Part shown: positions 30,687 through 41,485 of the stretch, piece by piece
Layout: every line of letters starts with the position of its first letter
Position numbering within the stretch: position 1 is the stretch's first letter
Assembly: GCA_963576735.1 (NCBI GenBank)
Contig: OY755178.1
Coordinates: 16,430,001-16,494,000, forward strand
Source: Bedellia somnulentella
Lineage: Eukaryota; Arthropoda; Insecta; Lepidoptera; Bedelliidae
DNA length: 64,000 bases
Direction of reading: 5' to 3'
Program-made: the position numbers and the translations under genes
The notes under the pieces: model-generated
What the model was told of the DNA's origin: nothing
The model's input: only the letters and a program-made list of their open reading frames with translations
Databases searched by the model: none

Positions 30687-31009
30687 TAAAAAGCCGCCAC
30701 TTTCTTAATAAGATGCTACCTCTAATTAGTCGCCAAAGTAGATAATTTACTATCCATTTTCAGTTTTTTTACGACCCGGAATGGCATCAATTTGTCGCCG
30801 CGTTAAATACATGCCTATTCATCACAATCGGTTTTTATCTGAAAACCTGGGTCCCCGCCGCCGCCACCGACGCCTCCTGTAGATCATTTGCTTTACAGTG
30901 ATGATGCCCTGGTACTTTGTTGTGCTTTCTTTGTACTTGCCAGTATTCAAGCTCTAAAAATATATGTGTAGATTAAAAAAAATATTAAGATTAAAATGTA
31001 TTAGGGTGA
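30687..31009. other. Unassigned, non-repetitive, with a GCC-rich patch
   Basis: TCCCCGCCGCCGCCACCGAC at about 30855 stands out in AT-rich flanks. No frame was seen. Confidence 0.4.
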
Positions 31010-31125
31010 TGGTAAATAGATGAATGAGTAATAGAGAGCTAATGTAAATGGTAATTTTACTAGAGGGCGACCAAAGACGACACATTTAGATTAAGAATGT
31101 ACTCTCTAATCTGGCGGAACCATAC
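31010..31125 (+). repeat. RTE coding relic
   Basis: GAGAGCTAATGTAAATGG, ACTAGAGGGCGACCAAAGAC and GACACATTTAGATTAAG align with 19940-20050 of the RTE. Stops break the frame. Confidence 0.6.
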
Positions 31126-31409
31126 ACCCAACTTAAAATGTGCTATAATTGTGAAAATGCGCAGATACTTGGCTTATTATTTATATAATTAAATTAACCT
31201 GCCAAGATCGAATTCAAAAGTATTTCATTTTAGATATTTTCAACCTGCGCATTTTCACAACTATAGATTAATCTGACTCGCACTTGACCCTTCTTCATTT
31301 TCCGAAATTCCTTTACATTAATGCTAACAACTGAAACTAAAGCAAATTTCAGATTTTAAGGTCTTAGAGAAGTATTTTATTTGATACATGATTTGGACTA
31401 AAACATAGG

Positions 31410-31433
31410 CATATATATATATATATATATATA
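31410..31433. repeat. (AT)n microsatellite
   Basis: About twelve AT units. Confidence 0.9.
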
Positions 31434-31446
31434 GTAAATAATTATA

Positions 31447-31612
31447 TAAAAGATATCTATGGCCCAGTGGATAGATGACTAAGATGACTAGTATCTCGCT
31501 CCGGAGGTTGCGGATTCGAATCCCGCTGAGAGCCGTTGCAAGATTATGTAATGAGTTTTAATGATTGTTTCTGAGTCTTGCATGTTATTTACATACATAC
31601 ATATATTCACAT
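31447..31612 (+). mobile_element. tRNA-derived SINE
   Basis: A-box-like TGGCCCAGTGGATAG and B-box-like GGATTCGAATCCC, 60 bp apart because of a GATGACTA duplication. It ends in ACATACATACATAT. Confidence 0.6.
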
Positions 31613-31839
31613 TAAAATGTTTTTTTTTTTGTTTTCTTAGATATGTTATGTTTATCAAGTCGGTAGAGCACGCAACTGCAGTATCAATAATTTGGCAATT
31701 CGAACTGTTGTACATATTTACAGGTTAATTGTTTGTTTTCATAAAAAACTTATATATATAAATTAAATAAGTTAGTTTTAAGTAAACTTAATATGTTTTC
31801 TTGGCCTTGTTTTAAACATCTACCCAAATAATTAATTTA

Positions 31840-32003
31840 TCGATCTCACCTTCCAAAGGTTGTCTGGAAGAGATCGCTTTTAGCGATAACACCGCCAATT
31901 GTACCTCACTGTAAACTGTTTGAACATATTGTTATTTTTGTAAATTGGTGTTTGATGTGTGATGTGATGTGATGTTTTTGAGTTATTCTATTCTATTCTA
32001 TAT
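31840..32003 (+). repeat. LINE 3' end with (ATTCT)n tail
   Basis: GAGATCGCTTTTAGCGATAA, CACCGCCAATTGTACC, then GTGATGTGATGTGATG and TTCTATTCTATTCTA. The pattern is one I know from lepidopteran non-LTR 3' UTRs. Confidence 0.6.
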
Positions 32004-32549
32004 GGAGGACAAATTTAAATGTAAAATTTCAGATTAATAATATCACGCAAACAGTAAATTTTAGCTTGCCAGTAAAACGAGTGAGCGTGAATACAGCACA
32101 CAGTTTACTCCCATTTAAATTCAACGAGTTAAGCCTCTCTGAATAATAGCCGCCAATCCAACGCCGGCATCTATAATGTTTACTAAATAACCAGAAATAA
32201 CCAGAAATAACCAGATAAATTGTACGCAATTTGTATACTTTTGAATAACAAATCATTACAAAGATAATCACCGTGTTTCTCGAAATTTCTTTAGAATTGT
32301 AATATCTGAAATATTTCGTAGCTCTGATTATGTTTTTGAATTTTGCAGTGAAAACATTTAAATACTATCTTCCTTGTTTATTGCAGGGTGGTTCAAGGGG
32401 GTGGCAGTGTCGTTGTGATTATAAAACTTATTGAATAAGGACACTATTTTTTTTTTATTATTGATTGTAAACGCACAAACTTTCGAATATATCGAACCTT
32501 TTCTATTTCGTCAACAGGGCATTAAAATGTATAATTTACCATATTCATA
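32004..32549. other. Unassigned AT-rich DNA
   Basis: Holds a minor tandem repeat of AAATAACCAG at about 32188-32215. The 80-codon minus-strand frame has no recognisable feature. Confidence 0.45.
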
Positions 32550-32655
32550 CATATATATACTAAAAGTTATAAATCCTTAAATTGGGTAGGCAGAGCTTCA
32601 TGATTGAAGATGATGGTTGGAATGGGGGTCCAGCCCGTTGCCTATAAATCACTTT
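32550..32655 (-). mobile_element. SINE-A copy, badly degenerate
   Basis: TATACTAAAAGTTATAAATC, GGTAGGCAGAGCTTC and a diverged GTCCAGCCCGTTGCC. Confidence 0.45.
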
Positions 32656-32725
32656 AGACTATTAACAAGACCATGTAAGCTGTATCGTGTCGCTCTTGAA
32701 CAGCACTTACAAGTTTATAACTGCA

Positions 32726-32987
32726 TTATAATAAAAATAAACAAAGGAAAGGAAAAATTCGACACAGGCGGGAAACACTACTTAAAAGTGTAAAAGAAAC
32801 AAAGGATAGAAGAATTTCGCACTGGGAGCCAATTGACACGGTAGCTCAGTTGGCAGAGCGACGGGGGCGTATACCCGAGGTCGCGGGTTCGATTCCCGCC
32901 TGTATCGAAATTTTTCTTTCCTTTGTTTATTCTTTATTTATTACTAATAATCCCCACATGAGGTTTTCATGAACAAAAACATTCAAA
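32726..32987 (+). mobile_element. tRNA-bearing retroposon, copy 2, 11-bp TSD
   Basis: TTATAACTGCA at 32715-32725 recurs at 32988-32998. AAACAAAGGAAAGGAAAAAT on the left and TTTTTCTTTCCTTTGTTTA on the right are inverted. The 3' end, TAATCCCCACATGAGG, matches the other copies. Confidence 0.85.
32835..32906 (+). other. tRNA-like block in copy 2
   Basis: GTAGCTCAGTTGGCAGAGC and GCGGGTTCGATTCCCGC give intact D and T arms. The acceptor stem (GACACGG with CTGTATC) has a mismatch. Confidence 0.7.
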
Positions 32988-33002
32988 TTATAACTGCAAT
33001 GT

Positions 33003-33068
33003 TAGTGTTTTTTAAGTGATTGTTGGACGATGTGCCTGGATATTACTAACCATCCGTTATTTCATGTT
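33003..33068 (+). repeat. SINE-A fragment
   Basis: TTTTTTAAGTGATTGTTGGA then CGATGTGCCTGGATATTAC resemble the central part of the family. Confidence 0.4.
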
Positions 33069-33071
33069 GTA

Positions 33072-33320
33072 CTTCGCTGTATAGTGTCGGCTTAGAATAG
33101 CACTACCCCATTCCTACCCATGAGTGTTCGTAAAAGGCGACTAAGGGTATTGGTGCTTTTAAGGAACTTGGTGGGCGGTGCGGTTTGGCGACCCATCACC
33201 AACAATATTTTTTTACCATCCTTTCCCCACTCTATTTCTAAAAGTGGCTGAGGAATTCCATATTCTGAAGCTCTGGCTACCCTTTCTTGGGATTTATAGC
33301 CTTTAGTATATGTATGTATG
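33072..33320 (+). mobile_element. SINE-A copy, near full length
   Basis: CGCTGTATAGTGTCGGCTTA to AGCCTTTAGTATATGTATG. Confidence 0.8.
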
Positions 33321-33414
33321 GTCTCCACACTTAACTTTTAGAAGTGACTTAAGAATTTTCTAATTCCAAAACTCTAGTTTCCCGTTTTGGGGACTTACAG
33401 CCACATACGTATGT
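33321..33414 (+). mobile_element. SINE-A 3' half, directly after the previous copy
   Basis: CCACACTTAACTTTTAGAAG to CAGCCACATACGTATG. It may be an older copy into whose middle the 33072 copy inserted, with the 5' half at 33003-33068. Confidence 0.6.
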
Positions 33415-33794
33415 ACAAAGTTAGTCCGGAAAAGTTTTAGTTTTATATGAAGCCAAAACAACTAAACAGTTCGAGACACTATTTAAAACAAAGATAGAAT
33501 AAAGAGTAGGACACTACATGGAACATGGCTGGATTTTTCTATTTATAGCCTATAAATGTTATTATTTTTTACCAAGTTTAATAAGCTAGTCGCATACATA
33601 TAGATCACAGATAATATAATGCTATACTAGTACAATGCCTTAACCGCCATATTAAAAAAGGCTAGATCACCTCAGTCAAGGGCTATATGTACTGTAGTGA
33701 TGATGATATCACCCGTGGTGATTCTGAAAAGCTCAATCGAGTTTTTATCAAAAGATAAGAGGTGTTGCATTCAGTTCCCGAAACCCAACGTTTA
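33415..33794. other. Unassigned AT-rich DNA
   Basis: No supported feature. Confidence 0.45.
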
Positions 33795-33980
33795 TACATA
33801 CATATTCGAGAACTCACGGCTTTAAATCTGTAGAACGGGTAGCCAGAGCTAGAGAATGTTCCTCACCCACTTTTGTAAGATGAGAGGGGAAAAAGATAGT
33901 AAAATAAAGTTTTAAGCGCAAACATTAAAAGGTAAACAAATATCACGAAATGGGTTAGTGCTATTCTAAACCAACACAAA
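33795..33980 (-). mobile_element. SINE-A copy with internal deletion
   Basis: ACTCACGGCTTTAAATCTG to GTGCTATTCTAAACCAACAC; the GGTCTCCAACCGC part is missing. Confidence 0.7.
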
Positions 33981-34031
33981 TAAGCATGTGTTCAAGAAAT
34001 CTGAGTGTTTTCAAGTATCTAATGTGCATTT

Positions 34032-34620
34032 AATAATAATAATGATAAAAGATTTTATTTGTCTTTAGCGACATGATAGTCCAGTGGGTAAGAACACCCG
34101 CCCGAAAAACAGAAGGGCGTGAGTTCCAATCCTGGGACGGGCCTACACCAATTTGTCTTTTCTAAAGTCATATGTGTGGTTAATTTATCATGGTTGCTAA
34201 CGGTGAGGGAAAACATCGTGAGGAAACCCACATGGCTGAGTTGTACTTAGTCATGTGACAGTGTATTCGTACAAAACGGCGATAGGCCTGCCCCCTATCA
34301 CGTGAGTACACTGTCTAAGCAAAACGTGGGTACCTTCTCTGGAAACTAGATGGCGCTTGCCATGTGAGTTCAGGAGTATTGGTACCTCTGCCAACCCCTT
34401 CGGGGATAAAACGGCGTGAACGTTTATGTTATGTTGTCTTTAACACACAAAACAAATTGTGACATGACAACAAAAAATAAGAAATAGGTATTAACAAAGC
34501 GAACATATAATAGCAAAATAAAAGACAAAATGGTACAGAGCTCGGTCTATCCACTACAAGCAGATAGCTCCGATTTTCAGCTCTGACCAAACCTTAAGAC
34601 TACTTACACTTAAAACTAAC
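34032..34620 (-). mobile_element. LINE-like 3' end split by SINE-B
   Basis: (TAA)n and GATAAAAGATTTTATTTGTC at the left, then SINE-B, then CACAAAACAAATTGTGACAT onward with a GCTCCGATTTTCAGCTC hairpin-like part. Read on the minus strand it ends in an AATAAA-less T-rich tail. Confidence 0.6.
34068..34434 (+). mobile_element. SINE-B reference copy, 367 bp, 8-bp TSD
   Basis: TGTCTTTA occurs at 34060-34067 and 34435-34442. The tRNA-like head has A box TAGTCCAGTGGGTAAG and B box GTGAGTTCCAATCCTGGG. The body includes GTGACAGTGTATTCGTAC and CAAAACGTGGGTACC. The 3' module is CCAACCCCTTCGGGGATAAA, ACGGCGTGAACG and (TATGT)2. Confidence 0.9.
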
Positions 34621-35169
34621 TTAGAACTAATTTCAATACACATGCACTCGCATACACAAACACACACACCCACACACAGACAACACGCACATAGTCTTAG
34701 CCTAGAGCTAATTTATATATATTATTTAGATCTCTTCACATATTACAGAAGAATATAATACAAATAATTAGAAACCAATACAAATAACAATAAATATAAA
34801 TACTAATAAAGAAAGCCACATACATAGTTTCATAACAATATAATGCATAAATAGATAAATAAATATATATAAATACATAGATACATGTTACTGTAAATAT
34901 AAATACCTTATTAGTGGTTATTGTTCGACATTAGAAGCACAGCCATAGGGAATAGCAAACTCGTTGCGCTGCAATACTATCAAATAACTAGCTGACCTCA
35001 CAGACTTCGTACTGTCAAAAGTGTAGACTTTCACGTCGTCAAACTGAAATATTTAACTGACCTGTTGAGGGTCTCTGTCATGCGATGAGAAAAAAGGTGT
35101 TTTTATAGTGTCCTCACAATTTTTTCACTTTATAAATTTTAAGTTTATAAGTACAGTAGTTTCGGCTGA
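34621..35169. other. Unassigned AT-rich DNA with a CA-rich tract
   Basis: CACACACACCCACACACAG at about 34660. Nothing else was recognised. Confidence 0.45.
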
Positions 35170-35365
35170 GCATTGATTCTTAGTCTGTTTAACCATTTTT
35201 TAAGAAAATTTATTGATCCATTAATTTTTCTGGGATAAAAAGTGTCCTATTGTGTTAATTGGGATCATTATCTGGCTTCTGTAAATTTTATTTTAAATAC
35301 GTTCTGTGAATTAGTCTTCATTTAGCTACAAACAAACAAACATCTAAACTTTCACATTTATAATA
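35170..35365 (+). repeat. Dispersed repeat C, 3' part
   Basis: CTGGGATAAAAAGTGTCCTA to CACATTTATAATATTAATAG, as at 7730-7880. Confidence 0.6.
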
Positions 35366-35759
35366 TTAATAGGATAATGCTTAACCATAAGCTTCTCGCG
35401 AAGGTGACCTCGCTCGCCGGCCAGAGCGCAGCGTCTTGTCTTGCGCATCATGCACGCGTGTAAATTTTGTTACGAAGTAATTTAAAAATTGTATTATCTT
35501 CTAAGATGTTTATTTAAATTAAGTGATGTCAAGGACAATTTTGTTCTCCATTAAATACTCTCAATCAACAAAATATTTATTTGGATAAAGATTAATATTA
35601 TGTTGATAAAACATTATGGCAATTATGCATTCAATTCGACCAAATTTATTTACCATAAAAATGGTTATAGTAAGTGAAACTTAAAAGTAAGACATATACT
35701 GTCGCGGGCATTTTTTTAGATCATTTAAAGAGAAATAATTCTTTAATACATTTTTTTGG
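35366..35759. other. Unassigned DNA
   Basis: CTCGCTCGCCGGCCAGAGCG at about 35410 is GC-rich; the rest is AT-rich. No frame was seen. Confidence 0.4.
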
Positions 35760-36005
35760 GTAACTTAAACCGTTTACGCAGCGCACACAACGGAAGCCTT
35801 AGTATGAATAATTATCCCCGTTTTTGCAACATTATTCGCTGATAGTTTGCTCCTGGTGGTCGCAGCGTAATGATATATAGCTTAAAACCTTCCTCAATAA
35901 ATGAACTATCCAACACAAAAAGAATTTTCCAATTTGATTGGGTAGTTCCTGAGATCCTAGCGTTCAAACAAACAAACTCTTCAGCTTTATAATATTAGTA
36001 TAGAT
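35760..36005 (+). repeat. Dispersed repeat C-like copy
   Basis: TGGTCGCAGCGTAATGATAT, CTTCCTCAATAAATGAACTA and a TTTATAATATTAGTATAGAT end, phrases familiar from lepidopteran dispersed repeats. Confidence 0.6.
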
Positions 36006-36204
36006 TATGTAACTTATTTCTAAATGAGTAAATAGACTGTGCATCTTTGATAGGCGGCATTTATCAGACGTAACATTTACGTGTCCAATTCCGAAACGGT
36101 ATGCTAGTAATTTTGAATCAAACAGGTCCGAAGCCACTTTTATAATTAATTTGTAAAAAAATAATAATAATCGTTGATGAAAGGAATAGAAAAAAGACGT
36201 TCAC

Positions 36205-36420
36205 AACTTATATGGCAATAGGCAGGGCATGAGAGAACTGACGGCCGTTGGGGCTCGAAGGTTTTGGAGTGGCGGCCACGTACCGGACATGCAGCATGGG
36301 AAGGTGTCCTACAAGGTGGAGTAACAAATTAGTGAGGATCAAAAAAAGTGATGGCAGCACAGGGCTGGTCTTCGTGGAGATCTTTGGGTGAGGTTGCGAA
36401 CAAGAAACTTTTTAACCTTC
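36205..36420 (+). pseudogene. RTE-type LINE, C-terminal coding relic
   Basis: One frame reads AGHERTDGRWGSKVLEWRPR, TGHAAWEGVLQGG, stops, then MAAQGWSSWRSLGEV. It corresponds to the conserved C-terminus of a common insect endonuclease/RT family (AGHI-RTDGRWG, EWRPRTG, W-SLGEAY). Two or more stops and a small deletion break it. It is unlike the 18.9-kb RTE in detail, so a second lineage is likely. Confidence 0.65.
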
Positions 36421-36430
36421 ATTTAAAATA

Positions 36431-36650
36431 TAGATAGATAGATAGATAGATAACTCGTTTATTTATGTTAACATAACACCACATACAATATGAAAAACAA
36501 TACATAAAGTGAAAAAAAAAAACAATATTTTAAACTTAAAATTAGTGCTATGGTAACACAAACTAGGTCCTAACTCAGTGCTTGATATTGCCAAGTGGCA
36601 AAACACTGGTTTTCAGTTAAGGCCTACACTTAATACTAATAAAAAGCACA
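36431..36650 (-). repeat. LINE-like 3' end with (TATC)n tail
   Basis: A GATA array at 36431-36452 on plus is the tail. The body holds the hairpin-like TTGCCAAGTGGCAAAACACT and GGTTTTCAGTTAAGGCC. Confidence 0.6.
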
Positions 36651-36682
36651 AGGTTGTACACTCATAATTACATATAAATATT

Positions 36683-36930
36683 CATACATACATATACTCA
36701 CGGCTATAAATCCCTTAACGGGGTAGCCAGAGCTTTGGAATTAGAAATTCCTCAGCCACTTTTCGAAGTTCATTGGACAAAAGATTGTAATAATGTTTTT
36801 GGTGACGGGTCTCCAACCACATCGCCCGAAAATCACTACTCGTAAAAAATCCCTATACCCTTAGTCGCCTCTTACGATCACCCACGGGTAGAAATGGGGT
36901 AGTGTTATTCTAAGCCGACACTACACGGCA
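36683..36930 (-). mobile_element. SINE-A copy, near full length
   Basis: From the CATA tract to AGCCGACACTACACGGCA, with an 8-bp loss in the middle. Confidence 0.85.
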
Positions 36931-37440
36931 AAATTCATATAAAATATATTATAGTAATAGAAAACTCAAACAGGGTAAAAAAACTGTAGAACAGTATAAA
37001 ATAGAATACCTTACTTTGCCTTAACACATCGTTCAGAATATTCCGTTGCCAAAAGGAAAATTCTGTATGTAGTATGATAGTTACGCATGAATAAAATCCA
37101 ATTCAATCATATTCTTCTATTCGGTACCATCCGTCCAGTCGAGTAACAATACATACCTCCTATACAGCCCTGGTAGCCGCATCGCCACAATATCCGAATA
37201 CAAAGTATCCAGGCTCGCATAGAATGTTGTGGGTGCGAGGGTGCCTCGTTTATTCACATTTGTTGGTTAAACATCGGGCACACAAAATCTCAGTTAAATT
37301 ATAGCAAATTTTCGAGCATTCCAAATACCGTTGCTTGGGAACAAATGGCAGGATGCGGTGCGCACGAAATGTTTCAAATGTTATACCACTAAAACTATAG
37401 ACTGCTTCATTGTATTACATATTTGATTAAATGGGTACTT
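36931..37440. other. Unassigned DNA
   Basis: Slightly richer in GC at 37130-37250. No frame or repeat recognised. Confidence 0.4.
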
Positions 37441-37656
37441 TGCCGTGCAGGGCCGACCTATAATACTCCTTTCTACCCACACGGGTGTCTTAGAGGCGAC
37501 TAAGGGTCATGGGCTGTTTAAGTGGTTTTTGGGCGATGCGGTGGGAAACCCATCACCAATGATAATTTATTTCTACCATCTTCTCCTCTATCAACTTCCA
37601 AATGTGGCTGAAGAGTTTCTGAAGAATATTGCCGTGAGTGTATGTATGTATGGATG
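37441..37656 (+). mobile_element. SINE-A copy with deletions
   Basis: TGCCGTGCAGGGCCGACC to TTGCCGTGAGTGTATGTATG. The CTCTGGCTACCCC hairpin part is lost. Confidence 0.75.
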
Positions 37657-37818
37657 TAATTTAATATAATCTCGGTGCTTGCAATATAAGTTCTAGTGGC
37701 TTTAAACAGTAGTTTCTTTTTAGTTTTATTTACCAATATGCAGTACTTTTATTCCCGGATGCTCTAGCAGAGATAATGTATGCTTCATGTACATGCGTTA
37801 ATTTTTCTATTCATAACA

Positions 37819-38060
37819 TAACATATACTCACGGCTATAAATCCCTAGAAGGGGTGTACTCAGAGCTAAGGAATTAAAAATTCCTTAGCCACTTTTGGAA
37901 AATTGAGTAGGGAAAGGATGGTAAAGTAAAGGTTGTTGGTGATGGGTCTCCAACCGCATCTCCCAAAAATCGCTTAAAAGTCCCAATACCGTTAGTCGCC
38001 TCTTACGTATACCCATCGGTAGAAACGGGGTAGTGCTATTCTAAGCCGACACTACACGGC
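37819..38060 (-). mobile_element. SINE-A copy, near full length
   Basis: ACATATACTCACGGCTATAA to AAGCCGACACTACACGGC. Confidence 0.85.
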
Positions 38061-38239
38061 GTTTATTCACTTAGTAAATATTAAAGTAGGAAAGATTAGA
38101 TCATAATATTTCTATTAGGATAGGTTCCTTGAAAAAATATGACGCCTAAAATAAAATAAAAATTTATTTATAATTCATTTACTTAATTTTACTCTTCAAG
38201 CTAACTATTAACGCAAATTCAAGTGCTGGTATATTTAAA

Positions 38240-38349
38240 CATAGATACATATACGCAAGGCTATGAATCTCTAGAAGGAGTAGCCAGAGCTTTGGAATAA
38301 GGTATTCCTCTGCTACTTTTGAAAGTTTACAGGGTATAAGATGGTAAAA
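38240..38349 (-). mobile_element. SINE-A, 5'-truncated
   Basis: Only the sense 3' half: ATACGCAAGGCTATGAATCT to GATGGTAAAAC. Confidence 0.65.
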
Positions 38350-38585
38350 CATTCAAACATATTGATTAATTTTCTATATAACCTCAGTTGTTATGTAGAT
38401 ATTGGACAGTTATGTAATATTGAACTCTAGTCTTGCCAAAATAATTATTCTATATTATCTTTATCCCAGTAACTCAATAAATGCTTGCTGTTGATAGGGA
38501 TTATAGCGTAAGAACATTCGCTGTGTATTACAGATCGTAAGGCAGACAAACAGAGGAAGTCTATTTACTAAAATGCTATTGGATT

Positions 38586-38900
38586 AAATAAGAAAAAAAA
38601 GAGAGATATTTATTTATTGCTGACTAACAAAAAAATACACAAAACATATACAGAAATTACAAAAAAAGTTACAAATTGTTTTTTAAAAAGTAAAATAAAT
38701 AAAATAAAACAAACAAATAAAACAAAAATTGGTTTTCTTTTCATGTCATGGCTTACGTCAGCAACAAAAGAGCACCTGACTCAGCATTTTGTTGTGAGTT
38801 ATACTATTATAACCCACAACACTGATTTTGAATCAGGCGTTACTTTGCGGAAATCCATAGCAATACTCGGTGGTCAGCTGCCGAACTGACAACTGCTCGA
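38586..38900 (-). repeat. LINE-like 3' end
   Basis: Left A-rich and GATATTTATTTATTGCTGAC, right GAGCACCTGACTCAGCATTT and CTGATTTTGAATCAGG. The same layout (GACTCAGCAT, then a TGATTT hairpin) occurs at 13801-14079. Translations of it are not genes. Confidence 0.55.
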
Positions 38901-38957
38901 CAATGACTCGTGTTGAGTAGAAACGCTTCGCATTTTTGTGGTTGCCTGTGGTTTTCG

Positions 38958-39097
38958 TTTGCGGGTGTATATGTGGTGCATTGTCTGCTTTTCGATTTCT
39001 TGTAAGTGGGAGGGCGGGCGGTTTACAGTGCATGTTGCATGAAGACTGCAGGTATTTAGCGGAATTCAGCAAAGTAACTTATTAATATTAGTATTAC
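38958..39097 (+). repeat. Dispersed repeat D, copy 2
   Basis: Near-identical to 22094-22230 over GGTGCATTGTCTGCTTTTCG through GACTGCAGGTATT and TATTAATATTAGTATT. Confidence 0.7.
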
Positions 39098-39177
39098 TAA
39101 AATGCTGTTATTTTTTGTTTGAATCAAGCAATCTATCATTTCGTTTTATTTCGTACCCTGTCCTGGACTAAGAACTA

Positions 39178-39542
39178 CATAGCATAACATAAATATAACA
39201 TAAACGTTCACGCCAAATATCCCCGAAGGAGTTGGCAGAGGTACTAATACTTAAGGTGACAAAGTCACATGATGCTCAGAGTACCCACGTTTTGCATGGA
39301 CAGTGTACTCACGTGATAGGGGCAGGCCTATCGCTGTTTTGTACGAATACACTGTCACACGACTAAGTACAACTCAGCCATGTGGGTTTCCTCACGATAT
39401 TTTCCCTCACCGTTAACAAACATGATAAATTAACCACACATATGTCTATAGAAAAGACAAATTGGTGTAGGCCCGACCCGGGATTGGAACACTAGTCGTT
39501 TGCACGATAACCGGTGTTCTACCCATTGAGCTATCACGGTTC
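39178..39542 (-). mobile_element. SINE-B copy, full length, 13-bp TSD
   Basis: GGACTAAGAACTA at 39165-39177 and GGACTAAGCACTA at 39543-39555 differ at one base. Head, body and tail are complete; a small insertion sits in the tRNA-like head. Confidence 0.85.
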
Positions 39543-39555
39543 GGACTAAGCACTA

Positions 39556-40365
39556 TTCCCATTCAAAACCATTTTTATTTTATATTCTAGAGTAAATGTC
39601 CAAGATCCGCAGTTTCAGAGGTTGCTCCCCTCCTCTACGTAGAGCGTTATGTCTCACATAATATATCATTACGCCGCCGCCGCCGCCGCCGCCGCGGTCT
39701 CGCCTGAGTTAATCTGAATTTATGACGTCAGTGACGAGATCCGCCAACGACCAACACCGTATCACATCCTTCATATAAATGAAGCTGTAAAGTGGATTTG
39801 TTCTTTTTACATGCAATATTTTTTATATATATAAGCAACACTTAATATACGTGACGCGGGGCATGTTGCTTGCTCCCGCCTCGTGAGCGGGCGCACGAGT
39901 CCCGCGTCAGTGTCGCGCCCAGGGGCTGGAAACTTCCTTACATCCTCACTTTGTGATTTTTAACAGCGCCTCTATTGCAGTTCCACCTGAACTTATTAAA
40001 AAAGCGCGCCGTAATTTGCTTATTCATCAATAGATGGCACTGTTGGTAATTCCTACATCGCGGTATGATTTCTTCTTTATTAGAGTATATAAACGTAAAA
40101 TTTGTCATAAGGAAAATTACGAAAAACGGCCACAAACTATAAAGAGATTACTACGTAATCAGACTAACCACTGCCCTAGCTATCGACAAGACTTTAGTCT
40201 TTGACGTGTACACCTTTGCTTTTGGCATGTTTTGTTTTTATTTTAACGAAAGAATGACTAAATGGCTCTCCAATGCGTTATAGTGGTAAGTTATGCCAGC
40301 TGCGAACTAGAGGGACCACATAGGCCCTTGGGGGAAAACACCCAAAAATTCATTTACATGAATTC
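39556..40365. other. Unassigned, non-repetitive; GC-rich 39600-39910
   Basis: Contains CGCCGCCGCCGCCGCCGCCG (39675-39695), a palindromic TGACGTCA at about 39724 and two GC-rich blocks (GTGACGCGGGGCATG, GAGCGGGCGCACGAG). This could be a host regulatory or promoter-proximal region, but no transcript evidence can be seen. The minus frame 39938-40135 is not convincing. Confidence 0.35.
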
Positions 40366-40596
40366 ATATACTCACGGCCATAAATCACAAAAAGTGGTAG
40401 CTAGAGCTTCAGAATAAGAAATTCTTCAGCCACTTTTGAAAATTAAAGAGAAACGATTGTAAAAAGAAAGCTTGTGACGGGACCCTAATAACTTCGCCCG
40501 AAAACCACTTAAATAGTCGTAATACCCTTAGCCGCCTCTTAAAAGCACCTACGGGAGGAAATGGGGTAGTGCTATTCTAAGCTGACACTACACCGC
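40366..40596 (-). mobile_element. SINE-A copy, divergent
   Basis: CATATACTCACGGCCATAAA to AAGCTGACACTACACCGC. Confidence 0.75.
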
Positions 40597-41081
40597 TACC
40601 TACCTAAATAATAGATACAAATAACAAATGAAAACAAACATAATTGTTTTGTACAATATTTATTTTATTTGACTTAGTTCGGAAAAACAAATATAAATAC
40701 ACAACACTTACACAACACTTCCTCGGCATTATAGCTTCTTCAATATATTGAAGTTAAATAGCTGCGCAAAAGCTAAGAAAAACGAAAAAAGAGAACAATT
40801 GAACCTGAACCCTCAAACTAAAGTAGACGAGAACGGGATGCTTACAAGATGTTTGGAGATCTTTAGTACATTTTAAATTTGAAGTTTCGAATTTTGTTCA
40901 CATTTATAAACAGTTCTCGGAAATACCAAAAATATTTTCTTGTAAAAAAAATTGTCTCTGTACACATTTGTATATTAAATCCTCCACCAGCTGTTATTTA
41001 AAGTCTTCTGTGTCTCACTATTTCTAGTTCGCCACAGAAACCACTCAGCGTGTTTTCTTGTTGGAGTAGATATAATGAAAC
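40597..41081. other. Unassigned AT-rich DNA
   Basis: No supported feature. Confidence 0.45.
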
Positions 41082-41199
41082 ACGGCTTAGAATAGCACTA
41101 CCCCATTTCTTCCGGTAGGTGTACGTAAGAGGCGACTAACGGTATTGGGGCTTTTAAGGGATTTTTGGGCGATGCGGTTGGAGACCCATCACCAAAAAA
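41082..41199 (+). mobile_element. SINE-A 5' half
   Basis: ACGGCTTAGAATAGCACTAC to GGAGACCCATCACCAA, closely like the 17719 copy, then stops abruptly. Confidence 0.75.
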
Positions 41200-41485
41200 C
41201 TGATTTATATTTAAACATCTAGAATTTATGACTCACTCAACACTATAGGCTGCATAGTTTATATCTTACCCTGTTCTAAAATGAAACAAGGATACAAACA
41301 AATAATACTGTCAGTATCAATCTACCCCATCTACCCTAAGGTCAAGAACAAACTAGAGGAGTCATAAGGCCGGAAAACGGCATAGAATCGTGTCCACTTC
41401 TTCGACATGTTTTGTTTTTTTTTTGTTATTACTATATATTCTTAGCCATACAGACAGTACATCGAAATTAAGGCGCAATATACTT

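Noticed and set aside
37445..37736. Short frames on both strands
   Set aside because: They are translations of a SINE-A copy. The same holds for 1516-1713, 33092-33328, 54379-54609 and 58455-58706.
38617..39072. Two overlapping frames on opposite strands
   Set aside because: They cover a LINE-like 3' end and repeat D. No domain and no codon bias.
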